Positions 7,977 through 17,050 of a stretch of DNA of 64,000 bases are shown piece by piece. The translations under genes were made by a program, and so were the position numbers. How positions within the stretch are numbered: position 1 is the first letter of the stretch; every line of letters begins with the position of its first letter. Source of the stretch: Flavobacterium hydrocarbonoxydans (lineage in GTDB: Bacteria; Bacteroidota; Bacteroidia; Flavobacteriales; Flavobacteriaceae); assembly GCF_009789235.1 (NCBI RefSeq), contig NZ_WSTB01000011.1, forward strand, positions 1 through 64,000, given 5' to 3'. The notes under the pieces are model-generated. The model saw only the letters and a list, made by a program, of their open reading frames with translations. It had not been told where the DNA came from and made no database searches.

Positions 7977-8992
7977 TAGGTCGTGTAAGCATAGGCAGCT
8001 CTTTTTATCATTGTATTAGCTACTGTTTGGAAGATAAAAGAGAATTATCACAAGAGAAAAAACTTGCACTTGCAATGCAGGACCGTTTGCAGCATAAAGA
8101 CCGAGCAGAAGTATTAGAATATAATAAATGCTTCGGTAACAAGTATGAGCTTACACAGCAGTTTAAAGATGTTAGGAGATTAAGCAGCCGTGTTGAAAAA
8201 CCAATGTTGCATCTGACCTTACGTTTATCTCCGGAAGATACATTGACTAAAGAACAATTGAGAGAAGTTGGCAGAGAATGCGCCAAGGAGTTTGGTATTG
8301 CAGACAACCAATACATCTGCGTACTGCATAAGGATACCAAAGAGCAGCATATTCATATTGCAGCCAATCGAGTAGGTTTTAATGGCAAGGTTGCTAATGA
8401 TAGTAATAGCTATAAACGCATGGCAGAACTTTGTCGTCGTCTTGAACGAAAATATAGTCTCCAAGAAGTATTAAGTCCAAGGGCATTTCTGTCCCCTAAA
8501 GATAGGTTATTGCCTCGCCATGATAGTAGAAAAGAAAAACTAAAAGTAGATATCCAACAGACATTAAGGTATGCAAGTTCCTATTTAGCATTTGAAAGAC
8601 AAATGAAGGATTTGGGGTATAAAGTTCTCAAAGGCAGAGGGATTTCGTTTATAGATGATAAAAAAGTAAAAATAAAGGGGAGCGAAGTTGGTTTTTCTTT
8701 GACAAAAATTGAAAAGATATTACGTCAGAAACAACAGCTTGTCATGAAAAATACAGTGGAAGAAAAAAAACATAATAGAGACAGCCAGTCAATATCCAAT
8801 TCTTTCAATACTGGAAAGCAGAATGAAGAAAAACAAAACTATAACTCAGGTAGAACAGGAGAGGAAGTTGTTAAAGAGATTTTAGGATTTACAGGTCAAC
8901 TAATGAATTCTGAATATCAACCGGATTACAGTGATCCTGAATTAATGAGAAGACTTCAAAAGAAAAAAAAGAGACCATCATTAAGGAGATAA
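7973..8992 (+). CDS. Relaxase (MobA/VirD2-like mobilization nuclease)
   Basis: 339 aa. It carries the metal-binding motif III HIHIAANR (H126, H128 and N132-R133), preceded by LHLTLRLSPED. The N-terminal MIGRVSIGSSFYHCISYCLED region holds candidate catalytic tyrosines. The last ~100 residues are Lys/Arg-rich and may bind the coupling protein. It would nick oriT and lead the strand into a helper type IV secretion system, since none is encoded here. It overlaps mobC by 4 bases. Confidence 0.93.
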   Translation: MIGRVSIGSSFYHCISYCLEDKRELSQEKKLALAMQDRLQHKDRAEVLEYNKCFGNKYELTQQFKDVRRLSSRVEKPMLHLTLRLSPEDTLTKEQLREVGRECAKEFGIADNQYICVLHKDTKEQHIHIAANRVGFNGKVANDSNSYKRMAELCRRLERKYSLQEVLSPRAFLSPKDRLLPRHDSRKEKLKVDIQQTLRYASSYLAFERQMKDLGYKVLKGRGISFIDDKKVKIKGSEVGFSLTKIEKILRQKQQLVMKNTVEEKKHNRDSQSISNSFNTGKQNEEKQNYNSGRTGEEVVKEILGFTGQLMNSEYQPDYSDPELMRRLQKKKKRPSLRR

Positions 8993-9011
8993 TATTTTAA
9001 AAAATAGTAGT

Positions 9012-9563
9012 ATGGAAACAGATGCAAACAAAGAACATATAGAACGAGAAACATTACAATTAGTATTGGAGGAATTTGCCCAGGAACAGAAGACAAATAA
9101 TCAGCATATTGAGGCGCTTATTATTGCCATAAATAACATAGGGAATAAAATCGATGTATCTATAAAGGAGCAGAAAGCAGAAAAAAATGTTTTGGAATCA
9201 TTGGATATTAAACCAATAGAGGCTATCCTGCAAAAAAGCTTCCTGGATATTAAATTTATGATTGGCAGGCAGCCAAAAAGTATCGTTAGGAAATTTCAGA
9301 TTTTGTTATTTCCGGAACAGGATGCAAAACTGTTTTACAAAATTGTTTTTGGAAGATGGTTTTTATGGCTTGCTATAATGATAGCCTTAAACAATCTTTA
9401 CAGCTGGGGCATACATTATAGCGATAATAGCAAAGAAATTGAAATACGACAAATTCAAAATGATAGGATAAGAAAAGCTTGGGAATATCTCTATGTTAAT
9501 AATGACAAAGAAACCAAAAAGCTTATGAAAAAAGCATATGCAAACTCGGTAGAAAGTAAATGA
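9012..9563 (+). CDS. Unknown membrane protein of the mob operon
   Basis: 183 aa, not identified. Residues 1-70 look like a coiled coil rich in Glu, Gln and Asn; a single hydrophobic segment FLWLAIMIALNNLYSWGI lies near residues 117-134; the tail is charged. It starts 19 bases after the relaxase stop. Position suggests a helper of mobilization or a link between relaxosome and membrane, but no motif proves it. Confidence 0.75.
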   Translation: METDANKEHIERETLQLVLEEFAQEQKTNNQHIEALIIAINNIGNKIDVSIKEQKAEKNVLESLDIKPIEAILQKSFLDIKFMIGRQPKSIVRKFQILLFPEQDAKLFYKIVFGRWFLWLAIMIALNNLYSWGIHYSDNSKEIEIRQIQNDRIRKAWEYLYVNNDKETKKLMKKAYANSVESK

Positions 9564-9691
9564 CGATTGAAATTTGAAATAAAAAATAATTTCTTTTATT
9601 CAATTAAGTAAATAGAATTGGAGATTTATAAAGGATTTTTTTGTCTTAAAAAATGGTAGGCAGCATTTAAAAATTAAGATTTATTTTCTCA

Positions 9692-9787
9692 ATGCAGAAA
9701 TTACTAGTTCAGTATTTACTGAGCCTAACAGTTGTCAAGGCACAATTACGTTACGACTCTGAACTAAATAATAAGAAACAAAAATAA
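9692..9787 (+). pseudogene. Decayed exported-protein N-terminus
   Basis: A 31-codon reading frame starts with a plausible signal peptide (MQKLLVQYLLSLTVVKAQ) and a mature start LRYDSEL, then ends at TAA. It looks like the 5' stub of a lost exported protein gene. It lies in the 481-bp gap (9564-10044) between the mob operon and the SulP gene; nothing else was seen in that gap except the terminator near 9990. A functional short peptide cannot be excluded. Confidence 0.3.
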
Positions 9788-9985
9788 ACAGACATTATTC
9801 TTTTTTTACTAGAATTAAGAATTTTGTTGAACTGTAGTATATCTTTTAAGAACACATTAATCTAGTGGTTGAAGCAAATTAAAAAAAGATCATTAGCAGG
9901 ATTGATATTTGAAGATGAGCAATTATAACAACACTAGGTAAAAGATTATTTATAACATAATGCTTTATAAGTTGCATATAAAAAA

Positions 9986-10017
9986 AAGAGCAATAACATT
10001 TTGTGTCATTGCTCTTT
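9986..10017 (-). terminator. Terminator after element SulP gene
   Basis: AGAGCAAT and ATTGCTCT form the outer stem, extended by three pairs after one mismatch, with A and T runs on both sides so that it can work in both directions. It lies 28 bases past the SulP stop codon. Confidence 0.75.
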
Positions 10018-10044
10018 TATTTGCCTTATGAAAAATATATTTTT

Positions 10045-11583
10045 TTACTGTTGATCTACCGCTACTCTGTAAGTAGGATCTTCGATGATACTTACATCTA
10101 TTACCGCCTCAGCATTTCTAAGGAGTTCCCGGCAGTCAGCACTAAGATGTTTTAATTCTACTATTTTGCCTGACTCGCTGTATTTTTTTGTCAGGTTGTT
10201 CAAAGCATCTATAGCCGACATGTCACTTACCCTACTTTCTTTAAAATCAATTATAATTTGTTTAGGATCACTTTCAATATTGAATTTCTCCATAAAATTC
10301 ATTACCGAACCAAAGAAAAGGGGACCATAGATTTCATAATGTTTGATTCCATTCTCATCAATATAAGTCCTTGCGCGAATTCGTTTAGCACTTTCCCAAG
10401 CAAAAACAAGAGCAGAAATAATTACTCCTACAAGGACTGCTAATGCTAAATTATGGAGCAGTACAGTTATCACAGCAACAAGAATACCTATAAAAATATC
10501 ATGTCTTGGCATTTTATTTATGATATTAAAACTTGCCCACTCAAATGTACCAAAAGCAACCATTATCATAACACCAACCAGCGCAGCCATAGGAAGTCTT
10601 CCTATAACTGGTGCTCCAAATAGAATGATTAATAGAATTGTAATTGCGGCAATAATTCCCGATAGTCTTGCTCTGGAACCTGCAGAAAGATTCACGAGTG
10701 TCTGAGCAATCATTGGACATCCTCCCATACCAAAAAAGAACCCGTTTGTAATATTAGAGGCTCCCTGAGCAATACATTCCCTATTTCCATTACCTCTTGT
10801 ACCCGTTATTTCATCTACCAGGTTCAATGTCAATAGTCCTTCGGTAAGTCCCACGGCTGCAACTATCATAGAGTAAGGTGCAATTATTTTCAGAGTTTCG
10901 AAATTCAGAGGAATTTGCGGAATGTGAAATGGAGGAAAGCCTCCCTGAACTGAAGCAATATCCTGAACTGTCTTTGTGTTGATATTAAATACAAGTACCA
11001 AAACAAAAACAACTATGATAGCCACAAGTGATGCAGGTACCGCTTTGGTTATTTTAGGAAACAAAACAACAATGGCAATAGTTAATAAAACCAGTCCCAG
11101 CATAATGTAAAGGCTGCTGCCCTGAAGCCAGACAGTCTCTCCGTTAATAAGAGTTTTAAATTGTTCTAATTGTGACATGAATATGATTACAGCCAGACCA
11201 TTTACAAAGCCATACATCACTGGCTGGGGCACGAGCCTGATAAATTTGCCCAGCTTGAAGACCCCGATCAGGATTTGGAAAACCCCGGCAAGGGCTACAG
11301 CAGCCAAAACATATTCAAGTCCATTTGATCTCATAAGAGCAATAAGTACCACAACAGTTGCACCTGCACCACCAGATACCATTCCTGGTCTTCCGCCAAA
11401 TACGGCAGTTATTAGTCCTGCTATAAAAGCAGCATACAATCCCATGAGCGGAGGAAAGCCGGCCAGAATGGCGAAGGAAAGAGATTCAGGTATCATGGTC
11501 ATAGCCACGGTCAAACCTGCTAAAATTTCATTTTTGTAATTGACTTGTTGTGAAAAGTCGAATAGATTGTAAACTTTTTTCAT
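10045..11583 (-). CDS. SulP family anion transporter with STAS domain (element cargo)
   Basis: 512 aa. The N-terminal SulP signature is visible (TMIPESLSFAILAGFPPLMG and GGRPGMVSGGAGA), followed by about a dozen membrane segments and, from about residue 408, a cytoplasmic STAS domain (HYEIYGPLFFGS...KQIIIDFKESRVSDMSAIDAL). Family members carry sulfate, bicarbonate or other anions; the substrate cannot be read here. It lies inside the tmRNA element, on the opposite strand from the mobility genes, with its own promoter and terminator. A second, different SulP gene is at 44625-46280. Confidence 0.9.
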   Translation of the reverse strand: MKKVYNLFDFSQQVNYKNEILAGLTVAMTMIPESLSFAILAGFPPLMGLYAAFIAGLITAVFGGRPGMVSGGAGATVVVLIALMRSNGLEYVLAAVALAGVFQILIGVFKLGKFIRLVPQPVMYGFVNGLAVIIFMSQLEQFKTLINGETVWLQGSSLYIMLGLVLLTIAIVVLFPKITKAVPASLVAIIVVFVLVLVFNINTKTVQDIASVQGGFPPFHIPQIPLNFETLKIIAPYSMIVAAVGLTEGLLTLNLVDEITGTRGNGNRECIAQGASNITNGFFFGMGGCPMIAQTLVNLSAGSRARLSGIIAAITILLIILFGAPVIGRLPMAALVGVMIMVAFGTFEWASFNIINKMPRHDIFIGILVAVITVLLHNLALAVLVGVIISALVFAWESAKRIRARTYIDENGIKHYEIYGPLFFGSVMNFMEKFNIESDPKQIIIDFKESRVSDMSAIDALNNLTKKYSESGKIVELKHLSADCRELLRNAEAVIDVSIIEDPTYRVAVDQQ

Positions 11584-11751
11584 ATATATAGTTATAGGGT
11601 ACTGTCTTTCTGTTCATAAATAGAAACAGAAAAACATACAGATATTATCGGTAATATTTTTTTAGGCTTTGCCTGTCGATTTAAAAGGCTTAAATCAAGG
11701 CGGAGTAACTTTAATGAAGTATGTAGTAGTATTATCTTTCATAAGGTTCTG

Positions 11752-11782
11752 CAAAAATAGATTTTAAAAGACAATTTTGCAA
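11752..11782 (-). promoter_or_regulatory. Promoter of element SulP gene
   Basis: On the minus strand TTG (11782-11780) is followed after 20 bases by TATTTTTG (11759-11752), a full match to the Bacteroidota -33/-7 pattern. It predicts a leader of about 160 nt containing two small hairpins, including GATTTAA/TTAAATC. The rest of the 545-bp gap up to the tmRNA gene holds no gene that I can see. Confidence 0.6.
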
Positions 11783-12066
11783 GATTATGTGTTTAATTTT
11801 TGATGGATTTTTCTATTTGTGATTTATAATGCAAACTTTGTTTCGTGCTTGTACATTCGGGTTTCGATATTTAAATTTGTATACATCAAGAGCATTTCAT
11901 GCAACCAAATAGTAAAAAATTAATTTCTGGAAGTGAAATTAACTTAATGCATATTTTTTTTATTGAAAGATAGGCTCTATTAATTAATACTGTATAGAGA
12001 TGTTTTTAATTTGTGATAGGGAGAGTTCTTGAATTGTTTTTATAATTTTTATTAACAATTAAAACA

Positions 12067-12084
12067 TCAACTAAATTGTCAACT
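12067..12084. repeat. Arm-type repeat at the right end
   Basis: TCAACTAAATTGTCAACT is identical, and in the same orientation, to 2657-2674 beside the integrase. It lies 43 bases inside the right core repeat. Probable integrase/excisionase binding site of attR. Confidence 0.7.
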
Positions 12085-12094
12085 AAAAAATAAA

Positions 12095-12123
12095 AAGCCT
12101 GTAAACATTGAGTTTACAGGCTT
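12095..12123 (-). terminator. tmRNA terminator supplied by the element
   Basis: AAGCCTGTAAAC and GTTTACAGGCTT form a 12-bp stem with A/T runs on both sides, 6 bases beyond the tmRNA 3' end. It lies inside the element, so it replaces the chromosomal terminator now found at 2484-2518. Confidence 0.85.
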
Positions 12124-12126
12124 TTT

Positions 12127-12141
12127 TGTGGAGTCGCCGGG
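12127..12141. other. attR core within the tmRNA 3' end
   Basis: TGTGGAGTCGCCGGG, identical to 2520-2534. Here it continues into the complete tmRNA, so this side keeps the functional gene. Confidence 0.92.
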
Positions 12142-12521
12142 AATCGAACCCGGGTCCAAACAAGCAACTAAAGAGCTTTCTACACGTTTATTTCCTGATT
12201 AGATTTTCGATAGGATGCTAGGCCAGAAACAGCCACATACTACTTATCTTCTTAATTTCGAAATCCACCCGAAGCTCATGGAAATCTAGGTCTATTTTTA
12301 CGGTTCCCCTGTACTGACCGCCACAAACCAAGGCTTTCAAGGAGAATCCAGCTTCCCTATCTGATAGGGACGTGGCTAATCTTACTATAATTCGGATTAT
12401 GCAGCTAAAGCGTAGTTATTTTCGCCGTGTAAAAGTGTAAGATCTTATATTTACGAGCAAGGTCTTAATGCTCGACGTGCTTACTTTTCAATTCGACTTG
12501 CTGTCAAAACCAGTCGACCCC
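12129..12521 (-). ncRNA. ssrA: tmRNA (transfer-messenger RNA)
   Basis: 393 nt. The 5' GGGGTCG pairs with 3' CGACTCC to form the tRNA-like acceptor stem, and the T-arm GGGTTCGATTCCC lies at the 3' end. The tag reading frame (12426 to 12397) is GGC GAA AAT AAC TAC GCT TTA GCT GCA TAA, giving GENNYALAA with a GGC resume codon. CCA is not encoded. It rescues stalled ribosomes and tags the nascent protein. The last ~13 bases are also the right attachment core of the integrated element. Confidence 0.97.
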
Positions 12522-12585
12522 AAAAATGAGTTTGCAAATTTATACTTTTTGAAGTTAGTTTTGCTATAAAGTGCAAAGAAAAATT

Positions 12586-13791
12586 TTATTCTTCGCCATC
12601 TTTAAATTTAAACGGATAATCACCAAAAACCGGTGCCAGTTTACGGACCGCATAGGTTCTTCTGGTCATTTTGTTAGAGAGTGCAATTATCGTAACGTGT
12701 TCTTTCATCAGCGTAATGTAGGATGACGTATTACCATGCCACCAGCCATTATGAAAGTAGAAATTTTGTCCGGTCTCCCAATTGATCATTCGGATGCCTA
12801 AACCGTAATTTTTTTGTCCTTTATGTTCATTGCTATAACCGGTGTACACTTCTTTTAATAAAGCAGGTTTTAGAAAGTCAGGTGAATTTCTCGCTCTGTC
12901 AAATTTTAATAAATCGCGGGGAGTTGAGAAGATGTTTTTGTCTCCGTAAACATTGTCCAGGTAATCAAAACCAATTTCGACATTATTTCCTTTGTAAGAG
13001 GGAACAATCGTTTTTCGATGTTTATCGTAATCAAAAGCATACGTATGCGTCATTCCCAATGGTTTAAAAATCATTTGCGACATGGCATCCTGATAGGTTA
13101 AACCCGTGATTTTTTCAATAATAAGTGCTAACATGGCGTAATTGGTATTACAATACCCAAAACGTGTTCCTACTCTTGATTCTAAACCAACATTTTTCGT
13201 CGCCAGAATATCCAGAATGTCTTTATTGGTGAGCTGGTTATGTCTGTCCCAAACCGATTTGTCTCTGTCTGTAAAATAGGCATAATTACGCATTCCGCTG
13301 CGGTGAGTTAATAACATTCGAACCGTACATTCTTCGTACGGAAATGTTTTCAAAATGGTATTTACTTTTTGATCTAATTTAAGTTTTCCCGCATTTACCA
13401 ATTTCAAAACGGCAGTCGCTGTCAGAATTTTGCTTACAGATGCAATATGTAACGGAGTATCTTGTGTAATTTTAGTTTTTTCATTCTTGTTGGCATATCC
13501 ATTATATCTTTCAAAAATAATCTGACCGTTTCTGGCCACTAAAAAACTTCCGTTCATGCTGTTGTTAGGCCAGTTTTTGTTGTAAAAATGATTTATTCTT
13601 GGTTTTACCGAGTTGATATATTGGGCAGGAAGTTTTTTTTCAGCTCCTAAAGGCTTCATTTTAGGTAAGGTATCTTCTACTACTGAAACATTATTTTTAT
13701 TCGTTTTTTTATCGTCTCCACACGAGTTTAAAACTAATAATAGGAGAAGGAATTGTGGTATATTTGTTTTTTTTAGGAATATCATTTGCAT
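12586..13791 (-). CDS. Serine hydrolase, class C beta-lactamase-like, lipoprotein
   Basis: 401 aa. An N-terminal lipobox LNSC puts the lipid-bearing Cys at residue 24. The penicillin-binding/beta-lactamase fold motifs are present: S118-x-x-K121 (ASVSK), YCN (FGYCNTNYAML) and a HNG-W motif near the C-terminus (FHNGWWHG) in place of KTG. The family includes beta-lactamases, D-aminopeptidases and esterases, so the substrate is unknown. It would be anchored in the periplasm or outer membrane. An alternative start (third codon, 13785) gives a cleaner signal peptide. It stands alone beside the tmRNA gene. Confidence 0.87.
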   Translation of the reverse strand: MQMIFLKKTNIPQFLLLLLVLNSCGDDKKTNKNNVSVVEDTLPKMKPLGAEKKLPAQYINSVKPRINHFYNKNWPNNSMNGSFLVARNGQIIFERYNGYANKNEKTKITQDTPLHIASVSKILTATAVLKLVNAGKLKLDQKVNTILKTFPYEECTVRMLLTHRSGMRNYAYFTDRDKSVWDRHNQLTNKDILDILATKNVGLESRVGTRFGYCNTNYAMLALIIEKITGLTYQDAMSQMIFKPLGMTHTYAFDYDKHRKTIVPSYKGNNVEIGFDYLDNVYGDKNIFSTPRDLLKFDRARNSPDFLKPALLKEVYTGYSNEHKGQKNYGLGIRMINWETGQNFYFHNGWWHGNTSSYITLMKEHVTIIALSNKMTRRTYAVRKLAPVFGDYPFKFKDGEE

Positions 13792-13971
13792 CGTTCTTGA
13801 AAAACAAATATATAGAATTCAATATTTATAGTTTTTGGATTTTGTGAATTTCAAAAGCTCAAATTAACAAAAAATTAAGAACCTTTTTTGTTAGTTATTT
13901 GTTTTTCAGGTTTTAACGAGTATTGTGTATTAAAAAAATAAAATCAGAAGTAAAATTTTAACGAAATTTGT

Positions 13972-13979
13972 TATATTTG
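13972..13979 (+). promoter_or_regulatory. -7 promoter element for the dehydrogenase gene
   Basis: TATATTTG matches TAnnTTTG and lies 52 bases before the start codon. No well-spaced -33 TTG was found. Confidence 0.4.
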
Positions 13980-14031
13980 AAACAAATAAGATTAAAAAAG
14001 TTATATTAATAATTATCATAAACCCATATAA

Positions 14032-15234
14032 ATGAAATTTGGAATTATAAAAGAAAGAAAAAACCCACCTGACAGAAGAGTTGTTTTTACTCCAAATGAG
14101 TTGGCTAAATTGAAACAGCAGTATCACGAAGCTATTGTTGAAGTTGAAAGTTCTGATATTCGAATTTTTTCTGACATTCAGTACAAAAGCATGGGAATTA
14201 CCGTAACAGATGACGTTTCGGATTGTGATGTTTTATTTGGTGTAAAAGAAGTTCCGGTTGAAAATTTGATTCCAAATAAAGCCTATTTCTTTTTTTCGCA
14301 TACCATCAAAAAACAACCTTATAATCAGAAATTACTAAAAGCTATTCTCGAAAAAAATATCGATTTATACGATCATGAAACGATTGTCGATGCTCAAAAT
14401 CGTCGTTTGATTGGTTTTGGAAGATACGCCGGAATGGTTGGTGTGTACAACGGAATTCGTGCTTTCGGAATAAAATTCGAATTATTTAAATTGCCAAAAG
14501 CCGAGACTTTAGACGGCAAAGATGCTCTAATTGCACATTTGAAACGCATCACAATGCCTGCTTTAAAATTTGTGATTACCGGAACTGGAAAAGTAGGGAT
14601 GGGTGCCAAAGAAATTTTGGATGCTATAAAAATTAAAGAAATTACAGTTGATAATTATTTGACTAAAAATTATACCCAGGCCGTTTATGTTCAGCTTGAT
14701 GTGTTGGAATATAACAAGCGTGCAGATGGACAATTATTAGATTTTAAAGATTTTGTTGCGCATCCGGAAGCCTATGTTTCTGATTTTGAAAAATTCACCA
14801 AAGTGACCGATATTTATTTTGCAGGACATTTTTACGGCAACGGAGCTCCAATGATTCTAACGAAAGAAATGCTAAACGCAAGTGACTGTAAACTAAAAGT
14901 TGTAGCTGATATTTCATGTGATGTCAAAGGTCCAATTGCCTGTACAGTGCGTTCATCAACTATTGCGGAGCCTATTTATGGTTATTTCCCTTTAGAAGAC
15001 AGAGAAGTAGATGTTTTTCATCCAGCAGCTGTTGTGGTAATGGCGGTTGATAATCTACCATGCGAAATTCCAAAAGATGCAAGTGAAGGTTTTGGAGAAC
15101 AATTTATGGAACATGTAATTCCGGCTTTCTTCAACGGAGACAAAGACGGAATTTTAGAAAGAGCCAAAATCACCGATAAAGGAAAATTAACTCCAAGATT
15201 CAGCTATTTGCAGGATTATGTTGATGGAAAATAG
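14032..15234 (+). CDS. NAD(P)-dependent oxidoreductase, alanine/saccharopine dehydrogenase-like
   Basis: 400 aa. The start MKFGIIKERKNPPDRRVVFT is the substrate-binding N-terminal domain of the alanine dehydrogenase/transhydrogenase superfamily (KxExxPxDRRV). A Rossmann motif follows in KFVITGTGKVGMGAKEIL (about residues 182-199). The C-terminal half (DISCDVKGPIACTVRSS) resembles lysine-forming saccharopine dehydrogenases. It probably reduces or oxidises an amino or keto acid with NAD(P). It is a single-gene unit. Exact substrate is not determined by sequence. Confidence 0.82.
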   Translation: MKFGIIKERKNPPDRRVVFTPNELAKLKQQYHEAIVEVESSDIRIFSDIQYKSMGITVTDDVSDCDVLFGVKEVPVENLIPNKAYFFFSHTIKKQPYNQKLLKAILEKNIDLYDHETIVDAQNRRLIGFGRYAGMVGVYNGIRAFGIKFELFKLPKAETLDGKDALIAHLKRITMPALKFVITGTGKVGMGAKEILDAIKIKEITVDNYLTKNYTQAVYVQLDVLEYNKRADGQLLDFKDFVAHPEAYVSDFEKFTKVTDIYFAGHFYGNGAPMILTKEMLNASDCKLKVVADISCDVKGPIACTVRSSTIAEPIYGYFPLEDREVDVFHPAAVVVMAVDNLPCEIPKDASEGFGEQFMEHVIPAFFNGDKDGILERAKITDKGKLTPRFSYLQDYVDGK

Positions 15235-15302
15235 TTATGAGTTTTGAGTTATCGGTTATGGGTATCTCATTATAAAAATATAGATATGCAGTATTAATTT
15301 TT

Positions 15303-15427
15303 GGAGCTATTTTCAGCTATCCGTTACAAACGAAGTTCACTGAACTCCGATTAAAATAAAAATTAAGTGAAGTAATCTTTTGTGGCGAACCCCGCCACAA
15401 AAGGATTTTTACTTCTATCTGGGCTAG
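15303..15427. repeat. Dispersed composite inverted-repeat element, copy 1
   Basis: The outer modules (GGAGCTATTT...CTATCCGTT and ACTTCTATC-GGGCTAGG) match, in reverse, those of copy 2 at 17424-17507. The inner hairpin (15375-15406) is a 32-bp block identical to 62509-62540, with arms CTTTTGTGGCG/CGCCACAAAAG. It occupies most of the 355-bp gap between the dehydrogenase gene and fumC. Confidence 0.75.
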
Positions 15428-15481
15428 GAATAAGTTATAGAAAGTTTAATTCAAGAAAAACGACTCATCTAAAAAAAAGCT

Positions 15482-15523
15482 AAAAAAGCTTTTCAAAATT
15501 AAAAAATTTGAAAGGCTTTTTTT
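15482..15523. terminator. Bidirectional terminator
   Basis: AAAAAAGCTTTTCAAA and TTTGAAAGGCTTTTTT pair with one G-U wobble, with A and T runs outside. It lies between two convergent genes and could end both transcripts. Confidence 0.75.
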
Positions 15524-15589
15524 AACCCAAATTTCAAGTTTCAGAACTCAGAATCCAAAACTCACCACCCACAACCCACAACAAAGCTC

Positions 15590-16975
15590 TTAAACCATCT
15601 CCTCCGGTTTCACCCAGTCATCAAAATCTTCTGGAGTAACGTAACCTAAACGAACGGCTTCCTCTTTTAATGTTGTTCCGTTTTTGTGTGCGGTTTGGGC
15701 AATTTCAGCAGCTTTATAGTAGCCAATTTTGGTATTTAAAGCGGTAACTAACATTAGAGAATTATCAACTAATTCTTTAATACGTTTGTAGTTGGGTTCA
15801 ATTCCCTGAGCGCAATGTTCGTCAAAAGAAATACAGGCATCACCTAATAATCGGGCTGATTGCAGAAAGTTTGCAGCCATGACAGGTTTAAAAACATTCA
15901 ATTCATAATGTCCCTGCATACCACCAACGGCAATTGCCATATCGTTCCCGATTACTTGTGCGCAAACCATTGTGAGCGCTTCGCATTGTGTTGGATTTAC
16001 TTTTCCAGGCATAATAGATGATCCTGGTTCGTTTTCCGGAATGTGAATTTCGCCAATCCCGGAACGTGGTCCCGAAGCCAGCATTCGGATGTCGTTTGCA
16101 ATTTTATTTAGGGAAACAGCCAATTGTTTTAGCGCTCCGTGCGTTTCTACAATGGCATCGTGTGCCGCTAAGGCTTCAAACTTATTCTCAGCAGTTACAA
16201 AAGGATGGTTGGTGAATTTTGCAATATATTCCGCCACTTTTACGTCGTACCCTTTTGGAGTATTGAGCCCTGTACCAACAGCGGTTCCGCCTAAGGCAAT
16301 TTCGGATAAGTGGGCTAAGGTATTTTTTAGCGCTTTTAATCCGTACGATAATTGAGCGGCGTAGCCTGAAATTTCCTGTCCTAAGGTTAACGGCGTGGCA
16401 TCCATAAGATGGGTTCGGCCAATTTTTACCACTTCTTTGAATTCTTTCGCTTTCGCGGATAAAGTAGCGTGTAGTTTTTCGACTCCAGGAATGGTGGTTT
16501 CTACGACCATTTTGTAAGCGGCGATGTGCATCGCAGTAGGGAAGGTGTCGTTGGAGGATTGCGATTTATTAACGTCGTCATTGGCTTTTATAAACGGTTC
16601 ACCTTCGCCAATGTTAAAGCCTTTCAGAACTTGTGCACGATTAGCAATAACTTCGTTGACGTTCATGTTGCTTTGCGTTCCGGAACCTGTCTGCCAAATC
16701 ACTAACGGAAATTGGTCTTTTAGTTCTCCTGCTAAAATTTCGTCACAAACGGCTGCGATGGCATCTCTTTTTTCTACAGGTAAAACACCTAAATCGCAAT
16801 TGGCGAATGCGGCTGCTTTTTTGAGATAGGCAAATCCTTCGATGATTTCCTGTGGCATGGAGGCTGATTGACCAATTCTGAAATTATTTCTGGAACGTTC
16901 GGTTTGGGCTCCCCAATATTTATCGGCTGGGACTTGTACTTCGCCCATGGTGTCTTTTTCTATTCTGTATTTCAT
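15590..16975 (-). CDS. fumC: Fumarate hydratase class II
   Basis: 461 aa, the normal length for homotetrameric, iron-independent class II fumarase. The superfamily signature [11 protein letters not shown] is at residues 318-328, with the catalytic serine in the flexible loop. The N-terminal [18 protein letters not shown] and the [16 protein letters not shown] segment are also typical. It converts fumarate to malate in the citric acid cycle, in the cytoplasm. It stands alone; repeat-rich DNA lies upstream of its start. Confidence 0.97.
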   Translation of the reverse strand: MKYRIEKDTMGEVQVPADKYWGAQTERSRNNFRIGQSASMPQEIIEGFAYLKKAAAFANCDLGVLPVEKRDAIAAVCDEILAGELKDQFPLVIWQTGSGTQSNMNVNEVIANRAQVLKGFNIGEGEPFIKANDDVNKSQSSNDTFPTAMHIAAYKMVVETTIPGVEKLHATLSAKAKEFKEVVKIGRTHLMDATPLTLGQEISGYAAQLSYGLKALKNTLAHLSEIALGGTAVGTGLNTPKGYDVKVAEYIAKFTNHPFVTAENKFEALAAHDAIVETHGALKQLAVSLNKIANDIRMLASGPRSGIGEIHIPENEPGSSIMPGKVNPTQCEALTMVCAQVIGNDMAIAVGGMQGHYELNVFKPVMAANFLQSARLLGDACISFDEHCAQGIEPNYKRIKELVDNSLMLVTALNTKIGYYKAAEIAQTAHKNGTTLKEEAVRLGYVTPEDFDDWVKPEEMV

Positions 16976-17050
16976 GGCTTTTTTGTGAAATGTGATTTGT
17001 GATTTGTGAAATGTGATATGTAAAAAGTGATATGTAAAAAGTGATTTAAA

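Larger units (their letters stand above)
2520..12141. mobile_element. Integrative mobilizable element in the tmRNA gene
   Basis: The element is bounded by 15-bp direct repeats of the tmRNA 3' end. In order it contains a tyrosine integrase, a membrane protein, an excisionase-like HTH protein, a helicase-primase, an iteron-like cluster, a Toprim primase, an oriT-like hairpin region, MobC, a relaxase, a relaxase-linked membrane protein, a decayed ORF and a SulP transporter. No coupling protein or type IV secretion genes are present, so it would need a helper conjugative element to move. The gene set resembles Bacteroides mobilizable elements of the NBU/Tn4555 kind. The tmRNA gene is left intact. 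Confidence 0.92.

Noticed and set aside
10085-11539. Plus-strand frames opposite the element SulP gene
   Set aside because: All are antisense shadows of a clear membrane transporter gene.
11584-11751. A riboswitch in the SulP leader
   Set aside because: Small hairpins are present but no known riboswitch core could be recognised.
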